The notes beneath the pieces were generated by a model that worked only from the letters and a program-made list of their open reading frames with translations, was not told where the DNA came from and did not search any database. Position numbers and translations under genes: made by a program. Below, piece after piece: positions 27,860 to 37,982 of a DNA stretch of 64,000 nt; position 1 is the stretch's first letter; every line of letters starts with the position of its first letter. This DNA comes from an uncultured delta proteobacterium (GTDB taxonomy: Bacteria; Desulfobacterota; Desulfovibrionia; Desulfovibrionales; Desulfovibrionaceae), in NCBI GenBank assembly GCA_903843965.1, contig CAIMRY010000031.1:142622-206621 (forward strand). Reading direction: 5' to 3'.

Positions 27860-29122
27860 CTATCGGCTGGCGCGGAAGCGCTCCGTGCCCAGGGCCAGGT
27901 CGCCGTGGCCGGGCAGCGTCACCAAGAGCCGCTGTATCCGCGCCAGGCGTTCCTTTGTGGGCGGGTGCAGCGCGGACCAGACCTGCGGCGGCTCCTGGCG
28001 CGCGTGGCCGCGCCCGGCCTGCCCGGCCAGTTCAATGCGCACGATGGCCTTGGGCAGTTGCTGCGGGTCGTAGCCCGCGAGGTAGGCCATCTCGACTGCG
28101 GCCAGGTCGGCCTGGTGCTCCAGATTCCTGTCGATGCCCTTGGACAGGGCCGTGGCCAGCAGGTCGTCGAGCATCACGCCGAAGAGCGGGCTGCGCACGC
28201 CCTCCTGGTCCACCTTGCCCCCGGAGCGGAAGAATTGGGATAAACGTGCCTGGAGCCAGAGGTGGCCGAGGGACGCGTGAGCCGTCTCATGCGCCAGGAT
28301 GCAGGCCAGCTGGGCCTCGTTGTCCAGGGCGGCCAGCAGGCCCGTGCTCAGCATCACGATGCCCCCCGGCAGGCTGAAGGACACCGGATCGGGCAGGTCC
28401 AGCACCACGGCGCAAAAGTGCGGGGCGTTTCCCGGCGCAAAGCGCGCCACGGCCAGACCCACCAGATTCACGTAGCGCTGCAGCGCGTTGCCAAAGGCCG
28501 GCTTGGCCAGGCGCGGCACAACCCGTGCCGCCAGGTTCAGGCCCACCTGGCGTTCGTCCTCCCCGCCGAAGGGCGCGGTCGGGCGCAGCGTGGGGAAGGA
28601 GGCGCGGCTGGCCTGGTTGCGCGGCAGCACCCGTGCGAATTCGCCGATGCCGCCCTGGGCCAGGAAGTCGTCCAGGTCCTCGGGCGTGGTGCGCAGGTCG
28701 AGCACGGCCCACAGGGCCTCGTTGCCCTTGGGCTGCACCGGCAGGGCGGACCTGGAGCTGCGGGCGGTGTCCGCCGCTTCGGCCAGGATCATGCTCTCGG
28801 GCGCGGCGTTGAAGATGTCGGCCAGGGCCGGGGGCTGCGGCGTGGCCGAGAGGTGCCCCTGGTAGACCCAGCCCTGCTGTCCGCCGGGCTCGCGCACCCT
28901 GGTCCAGGGGGCCTGGGCGTAGAGCGGCTGCACTACGGTTCCGCGCGGCAGGCGCAGCAGCACCTCGGCCTGGGCCGAGCGCCACACGCGCACCGGGGCC
29001 TGGTCCACGCTGATCCACAGGGCCGACTCGGCCTGGGCAGGCGCAGGCAGGTTCAGCACCGGCAGGGCCAGCACGGCGGCGAACAGGAAGGTGCGCCAGA
29101 AGGCGCGCAGGGTATTCGGCAT
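27860..29122 (-). CDS. Exported SH3-domain M48 metalloprotease (BepA-like core)
   Basis: A 420-residue secreted protease and the last gene of the CHAT operon. Residues 1-31 form a signal peptide ending at AQA. A bacterial SH3-like domain spans about 38-92 (APVRVWRSAQAEVLLRLPRG ... GWVYQGHL) and may bind cell wall. The zinc protease core has HETAH at 278-282 and EHQAD with Glu335 as third ligand, plus GGIVMLSTGLLAAL and SALHPPTKERL, typical of M48 proteins of the BepA/YfgC and Oma1 type. The start lies 7 bp after the stop of the giant CHAT gene. No lipobox is present, so it is probably periplasmic. Confidence 0.85.
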   Translation of the reverse strand: MPNTLRAFWRTFLFAAVLALPVLNLPAPAQAESALWISVDQAPVRVWRSAQAEVLLRLPRGTVVQPLYAQAPWTRVREPGGQQGWVYQGHLSATPQPPALADIFNAAPESMILAEAADTARSSRSALPVQPKGNEALWAVLDLRTTPEDLDDFLAQGGIGEFARVLPRNQASRASFPTLRPTAPFGGEDERQVGLNLAARVVPRLAKPAFGNALQRYVNLVGLAVARFAPGNAPHFCAVVLDLPDPVSFSLPGGIVMLSTGLLAALDNEAQLACILAHETAHASLGHLWLQARLSQFFRSGGKVDQEGVRSPLFGVMLDDLLATALSKGIDRNLEHQADLAAVEMAYLAGYDPQQLPKAIVRIELAGQAGRGHARQEPPQVWSALHPPTKERLARIQRLLVTLPGHGDLALGTERFRASR

Positions 29123-29129
29123 GGCGCGC

Positions 29130-32100
29130 CTACCTGTAGTCCCCGGACAAGGTGAACGCGCCCCAGTAGCCGGGGTGCGGGAAGCGGTTCTTAACGTGCA
29201 GCATGGCCCGGCGCAGGCTCTCGGCCTTGGGCCTGGTCTGGTATTCGCGGTAGAACTGCTTCATGAGCATGGCTGTGGAGATGTCGCTCACCCGCCACAG
29301 GCTGGAGATCAGCGCATGGGTTCCGGCGTACAGGAAGGCCTGGTTCATGCCCTGGACCTCGTCGCCGCTGCTGACTTGGCCCAGGCCCGTCTGGCAGGCC
29401 GAGAGCACGATCAGGTCCGCCGTGATCTTGAGGTCGAAGATCTCTGCAGCGTCCAGGTCGCCGTCCTTGTCCTTCTTGTCGCCCACCAGCTTGAGGGCGG
29501 AGAACAGCGGGTTCACGGGGTCGAACTCGCCGTGGGTGGCCAGGTGGATGATGCCGAACTCGGCGATGTGCTCGGCCACCCAGCTCTTGGTGGCCTTTTC
29601 GCGGGTCAGCGCGGTCATGTTCGGGTAGTTCCAGGCCAGCGAGCCCACCTCGCGCTCGGCAAAGGGCAGCTCCAGCGACTGGTCGTGCAGGTCCGGGTTG
29701 CCCACGGCCAGCACGCGCGTGTTGCGCTCGGCCTTGCGCCGCTCCAGGGTGAACTTGAACACGCTGGCGGATGGCAGCTGGAACAGCGGGTAGCGGTCGA
29801 TCAGCGCCGCATCGCCGTCGGAGAGGGTGGCGAAGGACAGGGTGTGCAGGCTGCCGTGGGGGATGACGCCCAGGACCTTGACCCCCGTGAGCTTGGGCAG
29901 CACCGGGGCCAGGAGCAGCTGGTACAGCTCCCTGGAGTGCGCCTCCACAGGCTCCAGGTTCTGGAGCATGCGCCGGTAGGTCAGAATCATCTGGGCCAGG
30001 GCGTCGCGGCCGATGGGCGTGCGCGTCAACTCCACGCGGTCGTGGTCCACGCTCCAGCACAGAACCTCGCCCGCCGTCACATAGTAGGCCAGCAGCGCCA
30101 CGCCCGGCTCCAGCATCTTCTGCACCTCGGGCAGGGAGAGCGGGTTCACGCTGACCAGGCTGGCGATGTCCGGCCTGTTGGCCTGGATCTCCAGCAGCAC
30201 GTCGCGGTAGTCGTCCTGCAGGCGCTTTACGCCCTTGGCGTAGACCTCGCGCTCGGCCGTGTTCTGGGCCCCGGCCAGCAGCGACTCCTGGTCGCGCAGG
30301 CGGGCGCGCACCGCCGCGATGCGGTCGTACAGGGCCTGGTCCTCCTTGCGCTGCGGGCTGCGGTGCTTGTTGCCCAACAGGTCGATGAGGTTGCGGGCGC
30401 GGGAGCGCTCGGCCGTGCGGAAGCTCTCGGCCACCTCGCCCATGTCGGCCAAAAGCGTCACCAGATCCTCGTAGACCACGGCCTTGTCAGCGATGAAGCC
30501 GTCTTTCAGCTGATCCACCTTGAGTTCGGCGCGCATGCCCTCGATGACGTCCACGGCCTTGTCCAGCAGGGCCTTGGCCTCCTGTCGCCTTCCAGCGGCG
30601 ATGTCCAGTCGGGCCAGGCCGTGCAAGGCGCGCCACTGGCTGTCGCGCAGGCCCATGCTGCGGGCCAGCTCGTCGGCCTGGGTGAAGGCGGCCTTGGCCT
30701 TGTCGGCATTGGTTTTGTCGACATTGACCAGGGCAAGCCGCGCCTCGCCCTGGGCCAGCAGGATCTTGGCCTGGTTGATGCGGTTGCCCGTGGCGGCCAC
30801 GATGCCCAGCGCCTCGTCCAGCAGGGGCAGCGCCTTCTTGGGGTCGCCCATGCGGATGTACGTCTGCGCGATGTTGCGCAGGTCGTAGGCGATGGCCCAG
30901 CGCGAGCGGATGGCGCGGTCGATGGCCAGGGCCTCGCCCAGGGTCTTCAGCGCCAGGGGATGGCGGCCCATGTCGCGTTCGACCAGGCCGCGGTTGTTCA
31001 GGGTGGTGGCCACCTCATCCTGGCGGATGCGCAGGGATTTGGCCAGGGGCAGGGCCGCATCCAGCTCGCGCACGGCGCGCTCGTGGTCGCCCAGGCTCCA
31101 CCACAAGAGCCCGGCGGTGTTGTGGGCGATGACCTGCTCCAGCACCCAGCCGTTCTGCTCGGCGGCCTTCAGCACCTGGCGCTCCAGGTCGAAGGCCTGC
31201 TGGAAGCGCGCCTGCTGCCAGGCGTTGTTGGCCTGTTCGATGACGATGCGCGCGCGCAGCCGGTCGTTATCCTTGCTCGCGGCCTTGCTCGGGGCCTTGC
31301 TCTGGACCGTGTCCGCCCCGATGAGTTTGAGGGCCTCCACGTATCTGGTCTCGGCCTCGGCGAAGTCGCCGGTGAGCCGCGCGCAGCGGCCGATGTCGAG
31401 TTGGGCCTGGGCCATGTCGGCCTTGCGGCCCAGGGCGGCATAGATGGCAAGCGCCTGGCCGTAGGCCTCGCGGGCCTGGGCATACTGCGACAGGCGCAGG
31501 TCGAGGATGCGGCCGATGCTCATGTACTGCTTGGCCACCAGCTCCCTGGCCCCGGCTTTTTTGGACAGCGTGGCCGCGCCCTCGAAACGCTTGAGCGCGC
31601 GGTCGAACTGGATGGCGTTCTCCAGCACGGCCCCAAGACTCGACAAGGCCTCGATTTCCTTGGGCGCCAGCTCCAGGTTGGCCAGCATCTCCGCCGCCTG
31701 CTGCAGGACCGGAATGGCCTGGCCATATTGCTCCAGCCGAGCCTGAACCAGTCCCAGGCGCAGCAGCGCCTCGGCGTGGGCCGGGGTGTCCGGGCTGGTC
31801 TTGCCCACCAGCTGGGCCAGCTCCCTGGCGTAGGCCAGGGACTTGTCGAACTGCTCCGAGGCGTAGGCGCTCTCCCGGCTGTAGGCCAGGAGGTCGGGCA
31901 GGTTCTTGCTGAACTGATTCGACGAGCGGGCCACGCGCAGGGCGTTCTCGAACAGCGCCAGGGCCTGGGCATGGCGTCCGGCCTTGAAGTCCTCCAGGCC
32001 GGAGCGCACGTAGCGGGCGAACTGCGTGGCGGCGAAGGCACCGGCCTCTGTGGCGTTCAGGCCAGGATCGCCCAGGAGCAGCCAGGGAGCGGCGTCCTTT

Positions 32101-35100
32101 GCGGACAGCTGGGACTTGGCGCGGGCGTCGGCCGCGGAGTCCTCGGCATAGGCCGCCAGGAACGGAGCAGGGACGGGGCCGGCGGAGCCGTTGGGGTTGG
32201 CGTTCTGCGCGGCCAGCACCGACGGCACGCCATAGAGCGAGAGCAGGTGGGCGATGAGCGGCAGGTCTTCGGCGGCAACCTGGGTCAGCACGGCCAGGGA
32301 CACGTCCTGCATGGACGCCGCCAGGCCGGCAAGGGGCAGGGGCTCGCCCTTGTCCGGGGTCAGCGCCAGGAAGCGCACGGGCAGCTCGTCCTGGCGGCTT
32401 GGCGCGGAGTGGACCTGGCGCGCGGGCACGTTGGAGACCAGGGTGTGGGCCTGGGCCACGGCCTTGGCCAGGGTCTTGGACTGATCCGGCGAGGCGAGCT
32501 GCACGGCCTGGGCGTCAAAGCCCTTCAACCCGGCGATGGCGGGCGGCAGCGCAGCGGATCCTATGTTGGCCCCTGGGCCGGTGAGGAAGACGATGTTTTT
32601 GCGGAAGGGTTTGCGCGCCTTGAGCGAGCGCACCAGGTGCGTGCCGCTGAAGGCCACGGACCGGGCCGAGGCCAGGTCCTGGGCGGACAGGACGCTCAGG
32701 TTCCCGCAGGCCAGCAGGCGGCGCTCGTTTTGGGCCGCTGCGGGCAGCACCGGGCGCGGGCCTGTGCCCAGGGCCACGGCGCGCACGGAGTCCGCGTCCA
32801 GCCGCAGGCCCATCCAGCGTAGTGCATCGCCACGCGGCGTGGGCAGGGCCACGATGCGCAGGGCGCTTGCGCCCTTGGGCAGGGCGTCCATGAGGTCCAT
32901 GGCCTCGCTAGGCGCGGCCAGGAACAGGCCGAGCGCTCCGGGCGCGTCCAGCCTGCCGATGGACTTCCCGACCTCGGCCTTGAGCTGGCCCAGGCGGGTC
33001 ATGAGCTGCGCGTGGCGGGCGCGCTGGTCCGACGAGCCGCCCGCCGAGCCGCTCACGGCGGCCTCGGCTGCTGCTGCGGCCTCCAGGGACAGCCCGTGCA
33101 GGATGGTCAGCCAGTCCTGCTCGGCCGCATTGGCCCCGATGCGGGCCACGCCCGGCAGGGATTCGCGGTCCGGACCCAGGTCGCGCGCCAGGATCTCCTC
33201 CTCCTGGCTCAGGCGGCGCGAAAGTTCGATGCTGTCGTCCACAGCGGCGGTCTTGACGGCCTTGGCGGCCTTGACGCCCTTGGTCGCGTCGAGTCGGGCC
33301 TTGAGGTCGCGGATGGCCAGCAGGCGCAGGGCGGTGCGGCGCAGCAGCTGGGCCTCGGCTGCGGTGGGCTGGGCCACGCCGAGCCGACCCATGCGGCCCA
33401 CGCGCTCCAGCTCGGACAGGCGCTCGGCCAGGTTGTAGGCGTCTTCAACATCTTTGCTGGGCTTTCCCGCGTCGATGAGCGCGGCCACCAGGGGCGCAAA
33501 GGTCCCGGTGATCTCGCCAGCGCCGCAGGCGGCCTCGTCCAGCGGCAGGGCTTGGACCACGGCCAGGGCCTCCGGCAGGCGGCCCAGCCCGGCCAGGGCG
33601 CGCCAGCGCAGGCCCGGCAGCAGGCCTGTGTCGGCCAGGGCCAGGGCTGCCGAAAGGTGCTCGGCGCGGGCCTTGTCCTCGCCCAGGCGCAGGGCCAGGT
33701 CGGCCAGGTTCAGGTGCAGGGCCGCGTTCAGGGCCAGGGCGCGGCGGCTGCCCGTGGGCGGGTGCTCCTTGAACCAGGCCAGGCCCTCGGCCAGGCGGCT
33801 GCCTGCGCGGTTCTGCGCGTCCATGGCCAGGGCTGCGGACTCGGCGTCCATTCCCGGAGTTGCGCCTTCGGTGCTCGGGGCGCGCAGGCGGTCGGCCAGG
33901 GCCAGGTCATGCGCGGCCATGATGTTCTGGAAGGCCGGGGCCGAAAGGGAGTAGCCGCCCAAGAGCGGCTGGCGCAGGGCCTGGGCCGCCTGGGCCTCCA
34001 GACGGCGCAGTGCGGCCAGGCGTGGGGCGAAGTCCCTGTCCCCGGCGGGCAGGCGCGAAAGCGTCGCCGCCAGGTCGATGACATTCTGCGCGGCGCTGAC
34101 AGGATTCTTCATCTCCAGGGACAGCTCGGCGGAGCGGCGGAAGCGCTCAAAGGCCGAGGCGCCGCCGCCCAGGGACGATTCGAGCAGCCCGGCGCGGTGC
34201 AGCAGCAGGGCCGCGCCAAAGGCGTCCTGCGGAGCCACCGCGCCTGATTCAAAGGCCTTTGACTGGCGCTCCACCAGCCCCAGGGCCTCGCGCGGGCGTC
34301 CGCGCTCCGTGGCGATGCGCGCCAGGAAGGACTCGGCCAGGCGGATCTCCTGCTCGGCGCTGAAGCCGTACGCGGCCTGGGAGGCCGTGGACTTGTCCAG
34401 GCTCACGTCCAGGTCGATGTTGACGAGGCCCTTGCCGCCTCCGCCGCCTTTCTTGTCGGCCACGCCGTATTTCTTCACCAGCTCGGGGATGCGCCGGAAG
34501 CCCGTCTCGGCGGTCGCCAGCAGGCGGTCGCGGTCCTGACCCGTGGTCAGCCCGGCCTCCATGTACGCGTTGTATGACACGGAGCGCTGGTTGGCCGTGA
34601 GGTTGCGGGTCAGGCCCAGGGCCGTGTTCATGGCCAGGGCCTTTTCAAAGGCCTCCCGCGCCTCGCGCCAGCGCCCGGTCTCCTGGTAGGCCAGGCCCAG
34701 GCGGTCGTGCAGCTCCGCGCGCAATTGCACAAAGCGCGGCGGGAAGCCCAAGGCCTCGCGCACCTTGCCGACCATGACCGCCAGGGTCTGCATGGCCGCC
34801 TCGCGGTCGCTTGCGGTCATGGATGGGGGCATGAGCGCGGGCAGCTCGCCGATGATGCGCTCCTGCTCGGACAAGAGGCTTTGCACTGCCCGGACGTACA
34901 CGTCCCAGGCCGGATCCGGCGGCGGCCCGGCGGGCTTGATGCTGGCCTCGAAGAGCGCATTGTTCAGGTCCGACTGGCGCGTGGCCAGGGCCTTGGCCCT
35001 GTCGGCCAGGCCGCCGGAATCGCTTGTGCGGCCCAGGGCCGGGGTCAGCACGCGGTCGAACACGTACTTGTTGATGCGGCCAAAGACCTCGGAGGCGTAC

Positions 35101-37982
35101 TTGGGCTGGATGCGTTGCTCCACCAGCTCCAGGGACTTGGCAAAGGCCTCGATGGGCTTGTTGCGTTCGCGCGCCTGGAAGGCCGAGGTGCCGAAGCGCT
35201 GGTAGAACAAAATTTCGGTCTCCGGGTTGTCAAAGGCGACCTTGGAGTCCTGGCGCTTGCGGTATTCCTCGAAGGCCTGGGCATACTGGCCGAGCAGGAA
35301 GTGCGCGTTGCCGATGTTCAGGTCGAGGTTGGCCGCGTTCTCCGGATTCTGTTCGCTGCTGTTGAGGAAGCGGGCGCGCTGGTACGACTCCAGGGCCGCC
35401 TCCAGCCGCCCGTGTTCGCCGTGCACGGTCTCCAGCACCTCGTCGATGTAGCCCAGGGTCTGGTGGAAATACTCCACCTGGGCGTTTTTCAAAATGGCCC
35501 GGCGGATGAGCTCGCGGGCCTCCAGCAGCGGGGCCTTGCCGTCGAGGTAGGTCAGGGTGAGGCCGGTGGCGTAGAGCAGAGTGGGGTCGCCGGGCTGTGC
35601 GGCGAGCCTTTGGCGGTACTCGGCCAGGGTGGCCGGGATGGCCTTCAGGGCGGCGGCGGCGCGGATCATGCCCCGGTGCGCGGGCACGAAGTCCGGGTCG
35701 TCGCGCAGGAGCCCGGCGAAGATCGCCCGGGCCGAGGGCACCTCGCCGATGCGCAGCAGGTAGTCGCCTGCGGCGACGGACTTGCGCAGATGCGCGGCCT
35801 TGGCCAGGCGGTAGATGCGGTCCTCGTACGGCCGCGCGGCCATTTCCGTCTCGTAGAGGTCCAGCGCCTGGTGGAAGCGCTCCTCGCGGTACAATATCTC
35901 GGCCAGGGCCAGGCGCGCGGCGGCGACCTGCGTGGCGACCTGCGTGGCTAATGGGGCGGCGGTCTGCGGGGCGGTTTTCTGCAAGGCCAGGGCCCCGTCC
36001 AGGGCCTGGCGGTAGGCGTCCTTGGCCTTGGTCCACTCGTCTGCGGCGTAGTAGACATCGCCCAGGCGGTTCAGCGCGCCCAGGGAGAGCTTGGGCAAAT
36101 CCTCGCGCTGCTGGCCGGAGAGCAGGAGCAGGGCCTGGGCCTGCTGCTCGGGCTTCGGCCCGGCGGCCTCCACCGTGCGGTCCAAAAGGCGCGACACGGC
36201 CAGGTCGGCCCAGGGACCGTTCTCCGGGTACTCGCGGATGACCCGGGCGTAGAGCGGCAGCACGGCCTGCACCTGGCCGATGCGGCCAAAGGTCTCGGCC
36301 TTGAGGAACACGGCCTCGGCGGCCTGCTCGGGCGCGGCCCCGGACACGATCCCAGGCACGGCCAACTGGGCGTCGAGGATGCGCAGGGCCTCGCCCAGAG
36401 CCTTGGAGTCGCCAGCGGCGAGCAGCAGCCGGGCCTGCTCCAGCCGGGCCTGGGCCTGGACGCGGCCCTGGTCCCGAGAGCTGGCGGGCTGGGAGACCAT
36501 GGCCCCAAGCCGCTTCAGGCCGTTCTGAAGCGCGGTCTGCCTGGCCTTGTCGCTCAAAGCCTGGCGGTTTTCGGCGGCGGTGGCCAGCAGCAGGGCGCGG
36601 ATGCGCGCCAAGCCGGACTGCGGGTCGACATTCAGGGCTGCGGTGGCCTCAAAGGACTGCCGCGCCGCAGCGTCCAGGCCCAGGCTTTCGTACTGGCGGC
36701 CCATGTTGAACAGGGCTGTGGCGGCGATGGTTCTGTCAGCGGCCTGATCGCTGCTTGCGGCTGCGCGCGCGGCCTTGCCCAGGGCCAGGATGGTCAGGTG
36801 GCGCTCCACCGGGATCTGGTTGGCCAAGGTGTCGGCCAGGGCCAGCAGCTCGCTGGCGCTTTTGTCGGGTATCTCGCCTTCGGGCGGCAGGCTCCAGACA
36901 TTGGCCGGGGCGTCCCTGCCGCTGCCGCGCGCGGAGATGTAGTACAGCCTGCCTGCGGCCATGATCGGCGAGAGGTCCGCGCCCTGGGCCTGGGTCAGCG
37001 GTTCGGCTTGCCCGCCAGTCGCGGGCGCGCGGGCGATTATGGTCTGGATGCCGGTCTGGATGCCGACTTGGCCGACTCCTTGGCCTGAGATGACGCCAAA
37101 GGCCGGGGCCGTGGTGAACAGCACGGATCGGCCATCGGACGTGAAGCGCGGATAGGCCTGGGGCAGGGCGTCGGGCGTGAGCTTTCTGGGCTCGCCGCCG
37201 GAAAGGTTGAGGACGAAGATGGAGCTGACGCCCGTGCGCGTGGACACAAAGGCCAGGCTGCGGCCATCGGGCGAGACTGCCGGGCTGGCGGCGTCGCCCC
37301 TGGTGCCGAGGAGGCGTGGCGCGGCCAGGGTGTTCGCCGGTAGTCTGGTTAAATCAAGGGCCGCGATGCGCCGGGTCTGCTCGCCCTCGGCGCGCTGCTC
37401 GAAGTACAGCACCGCGCCGTCCGGGCTGAAGCACGGGGCGAGGTCCTCGGTGGCGCGGCCGGTGAGCTTTTGCGCCTGGGCCTGGGGGTTGGTCAGGTCG
37501 AGCAGGTAGATGTCGCCCTTGACGTCGTCCTCCGCGCCCACAAAGGCCAGGCGACGGCCATCGGGCGAAAGGGCCGGGGACAGGCGGTCGGCCAGGGTCG
37601 GGGCCAGCCGCCGGGGCAGCAGGGTCAGCCCGGCGTCCAGGCTGCGCACCCAGAGTTCAAGGTAGCCGCCGCTCTGCCTGGTGTAGGCCAGCCATTTGCC
37701 GTCCGGGGTGATGTCCATGTGCGGCACGCTGCCGGTCTCGAAGCTGACCTGCACTGGCTGGTTGACCTCCAGGCGGCGCGGCGCTGCGCGCTTGGCCGCA
37801 GGCCGCAGGGCGTCTTCAGCAAGGGCCTTGGCTGCGGCAGTGACTGCGGACGTCGCTGGCGGAATTGCGGCAACAACTGGCTGGGCCGCCGGAGCAGGCG
37901 CGGGCATGGGCAGCAAAAGCAGCGCCAGGCCCGCCCCGGCCAGGAGCTGCCGGAAGGGATTTCGGAAGGGCCGCGCGTTCAT
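29130..37982 (-). CDS. Giant exported propeller-TPR-pseudoCHAT-TPR-CHAT protein
   Basis: A 2950-residue protein. A signal peptide (about 1-33) is followed by a TolB/PD40-type beta-propeller near 85-385, with repeats such as DITPDGKWLAYTR, LSPDGRRLAFVG and SPDGRSLAFVS. TPR-like helical repeats run from about 400 to 1650. Residues about 1680-1975 resemble a CHAT domain without the dyad: the Cys position is Val1902. More TPRs run from about 1985 to 2575, ending in the ERSRARNLIDLLG helix that usually precedes CHAT. The C-terminal CHAT domain (about 2600-2950) keeps HLATHGEF (His2817) and LSACQTG (Cys2863), so it is a predicted caspase-like protease. The ATG overlaps the upstream lipoprotein stop by 4 bp. 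Confidence 0.88.
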   Translation of the reverse strand: MNARPFRNPFRQLLAGAGLALLLLPMPAPAPAAQPVVAAIPPATSAVTAAAKALAEDALRPAAKRAAPRRLEVNQPVQVSFETGSVPHMDITPDGKWLAYTRQSGGYLELWVRSLDAGLTLLPRRLAPTLADRLSPALSPDGRRLAFVGAEDDVKGDIYLLDLTNPQAQAQKLTGRATEDLAPCFSPDGAVLYFEQRAEGEQTRRIAALDLTRLPANTLAAPRLLGTRGDAASPAVSPDGRSLAFVSTRTGVSSIFVLNLSGGEPRKLTPDALPQAYPRFTSDGRSVLFTTAPAFGVISGQGVGQVGIQTGIQTIIARAPATGGQAEPLTQAQGADLSPIMAAGRLYYISARGSGRDAPANVWSLPPEGEIPDKSASELLALADTLANQIPVERHLTILALGKAARAAASSDQAADRTIAATALFNMGRQYESLGLDAAARQSFEATAALNVDPQSGLARIRALLLATAAENRQALSDKARQTALQNGLKRLGAMVSQPASSRDQGRVQAQARLEQARLLLAAGDSKALGEALRILDAQLAVPGIVSGAAPEQAAEAVFLKAETFGRIGQVQAVLPLYARVIREYPENGPWADLAVSRLLDRTVEAAGPKPEQQAQALLLLSGQQREDLPKLSLGALNRLGDVYYAADEWTKAKDAYRQALDGALALQKTAPQTAAPLATQVATQVAAARLALAEILYREERFHQALDLYETEMAARPYEDRIYRLAKAAHLRKSVAAGDYLLRIGEVPSARAIFAGLLRDDPDFVPAHRGMIRAAAALKAIPATLAEYRQRLAAQPGDPTLLYATGLTLTYLDGKAPLLEARELIRRAILKNAQVEYFHQTLGYIDEVLETVHGEHGRLEAALESYQRARFLNSSEQNPENAANLDLNIGNAHFLLGQYAQAFEEYRKRQDSKVAFDNPETEILFYQRFGTSAFQARERNKPIEAFAKSLELVEQRIQPKYASEVFGRINKYVFDRVLTPALGRTSDSGGLADRAKALATRQSDLNNALFEASIKPAGPPPDPAWDVYVRAVQSLLSEQERIIGELPALMPPSMTASDREAAMQTLAVMVGKVREALGFPPRFVQLRAELHDRLGLAYQETGRWREAREAFEKALAMNTALGLTRNLTANQRSVSYNAYMEAGLTTGQDRDRLLATAETGFRRIPELVKKYGVADKKGGGGGKGLVNIDLDVSLDKSTASQAAYGFSAEQEIRLAESFLARIATERGRPREALGLVERQSKAFESGAVAPQDAFGAALLLHRAGLLESSLGGGASAFERFRRSAELSLEMKNPVSAAQNVIDLAATLSRLPAGDRDFAPRLAALRRLEAQAAQALRQPLLGGYSLSAPAFQNIMAAHDLALADRLRAPSTEGATPGMDAESAALAMDAQNRAGSRLAEGLAWFKEHPPTGSRRALALNAALHLNLADLALRLGEDKARAEHLSAALALADTGLLPGLRWRALAGLGRLPEALAVVQALPLDEAACGAGEITGTFAPLVAALIDAGKPSKDVEDAYNLAERLSELERVGRMGRLGVAQPTAAEAQLLRRTALRLLAIRDLKARLDATKGVKAAKAVKTAAVDDSIELSRRLSQEEEILARDLGPDRESLPGVARIGANAAEQDWLTILHGLSLEAAAAAEAAVSGSAGGSSDQRARHAQLMTRLGQLKAEVGKSIGRLDAPGALGLFLAAPSEAMDLMDALPKGASALRIVALPTPRGDALRWMGLRLDADSVRAVALGTGPRPVLPAAAQNERRLLACGNLSVLSAQDLASARSVAFSGTHLVRSLKARKPFRKNIVFLTGPGANIGSAALPPAIAGLKGFDAQAVQLASPDQSKTLAKAVAQAHTLVSNVPARQVHSAPSRQDELPVRFLALTPDKGEPLPLAGLAASMQDVSLAVLTQVAAEDLPLIAHLLSLYGVPSVLAAQNANPNGSAGPVPAPFLAAYAEDSAADARAKSQLSAKDAAPWLLLGDPGLNATEAGAFAATQFARYVRSGLEDFKAGRHAQALALFENALRVARSSNQFSKNLPDLLAYSRESAYASEQFDKSLAYARELAQLVGKTSPDTPAHAEALLRLGLVQARLEQYGQAIPVLQQAAEMLANLELAPKEIEALSSLGAVLENAIQFDRALKRFEGAATLSKKAGARELVAKQYMSIGRILDLRLSQYAQAREAYGQALAIYAALGRKADMAQAQLDIGRCARLTGDFAEAETRYVEALKLIGADTVQSKAPSKAASKDNDRLRARIVIEQANNAWQQARFQQAFDLERQVLKAAEQNGWVLEQVIAHNTAGLLWWSLGDHERAVRELDAALPLAKSLRIRQDEVATTLNNRGLVERDMGRHPLALKTLGEALAIDRAIRSRWAIAYDLRNIAQTYIRMGDPKKALPLLDEALGIVAATGNRINQAKILLAQGEARLALVNVDKTNADKAKAAFTQADELARSMGLRDSQWRALHGLARLDIAAGRRQEAKALLDKAVDVIEGMRAELKVDQLKDGFIADKAVVYEDLVTLLADMGEVAESFRTAERSRARNLIDLLGNKHRSPQRKEDQALYDRIAAVRARLRDQESLLAGAQNTAEREVYAKGVKRLQDDYRDVLLEIQANRPDIASLVSVNPLSLPEVQKMLEPGVALLAYYVTAGEVLCWSVDHDRVELTRTPIGRDALAQMILTYRRMLQNLEPVEAHSRELYQLLLAPVLPKLTGVKVLGVIPHGSLHTLSFATLSDGDAALIDRYPLFQLPSASVFKFTLERRKAERNTRVLAVGNPDLHDQSLELPFAEREVGSLAWNYPNMTALTREKATKSWVAEHIAEFGIIHLATHGEFDPVNPLFSALKLVGDKKDKDGDLDAAEIFDLKITADLIVLSACQTGLGQVSSGDEVQGMNQAFLYAGTHALISSLWRVSDISTAMLMKQFYREYQTRPKAESLRRAMLHVKNRFPHPGYWGAFTLSGDYR

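Noticed and set aside
29091..32822. Open frame of about 1240 codons on the plus strand opposite the CHAT gene
   Set aside because: Composition is that of an antisense shadow (Gln/Gly/His/Val-rich). The minus-strand frame has clear TPR and CHAT motifs.
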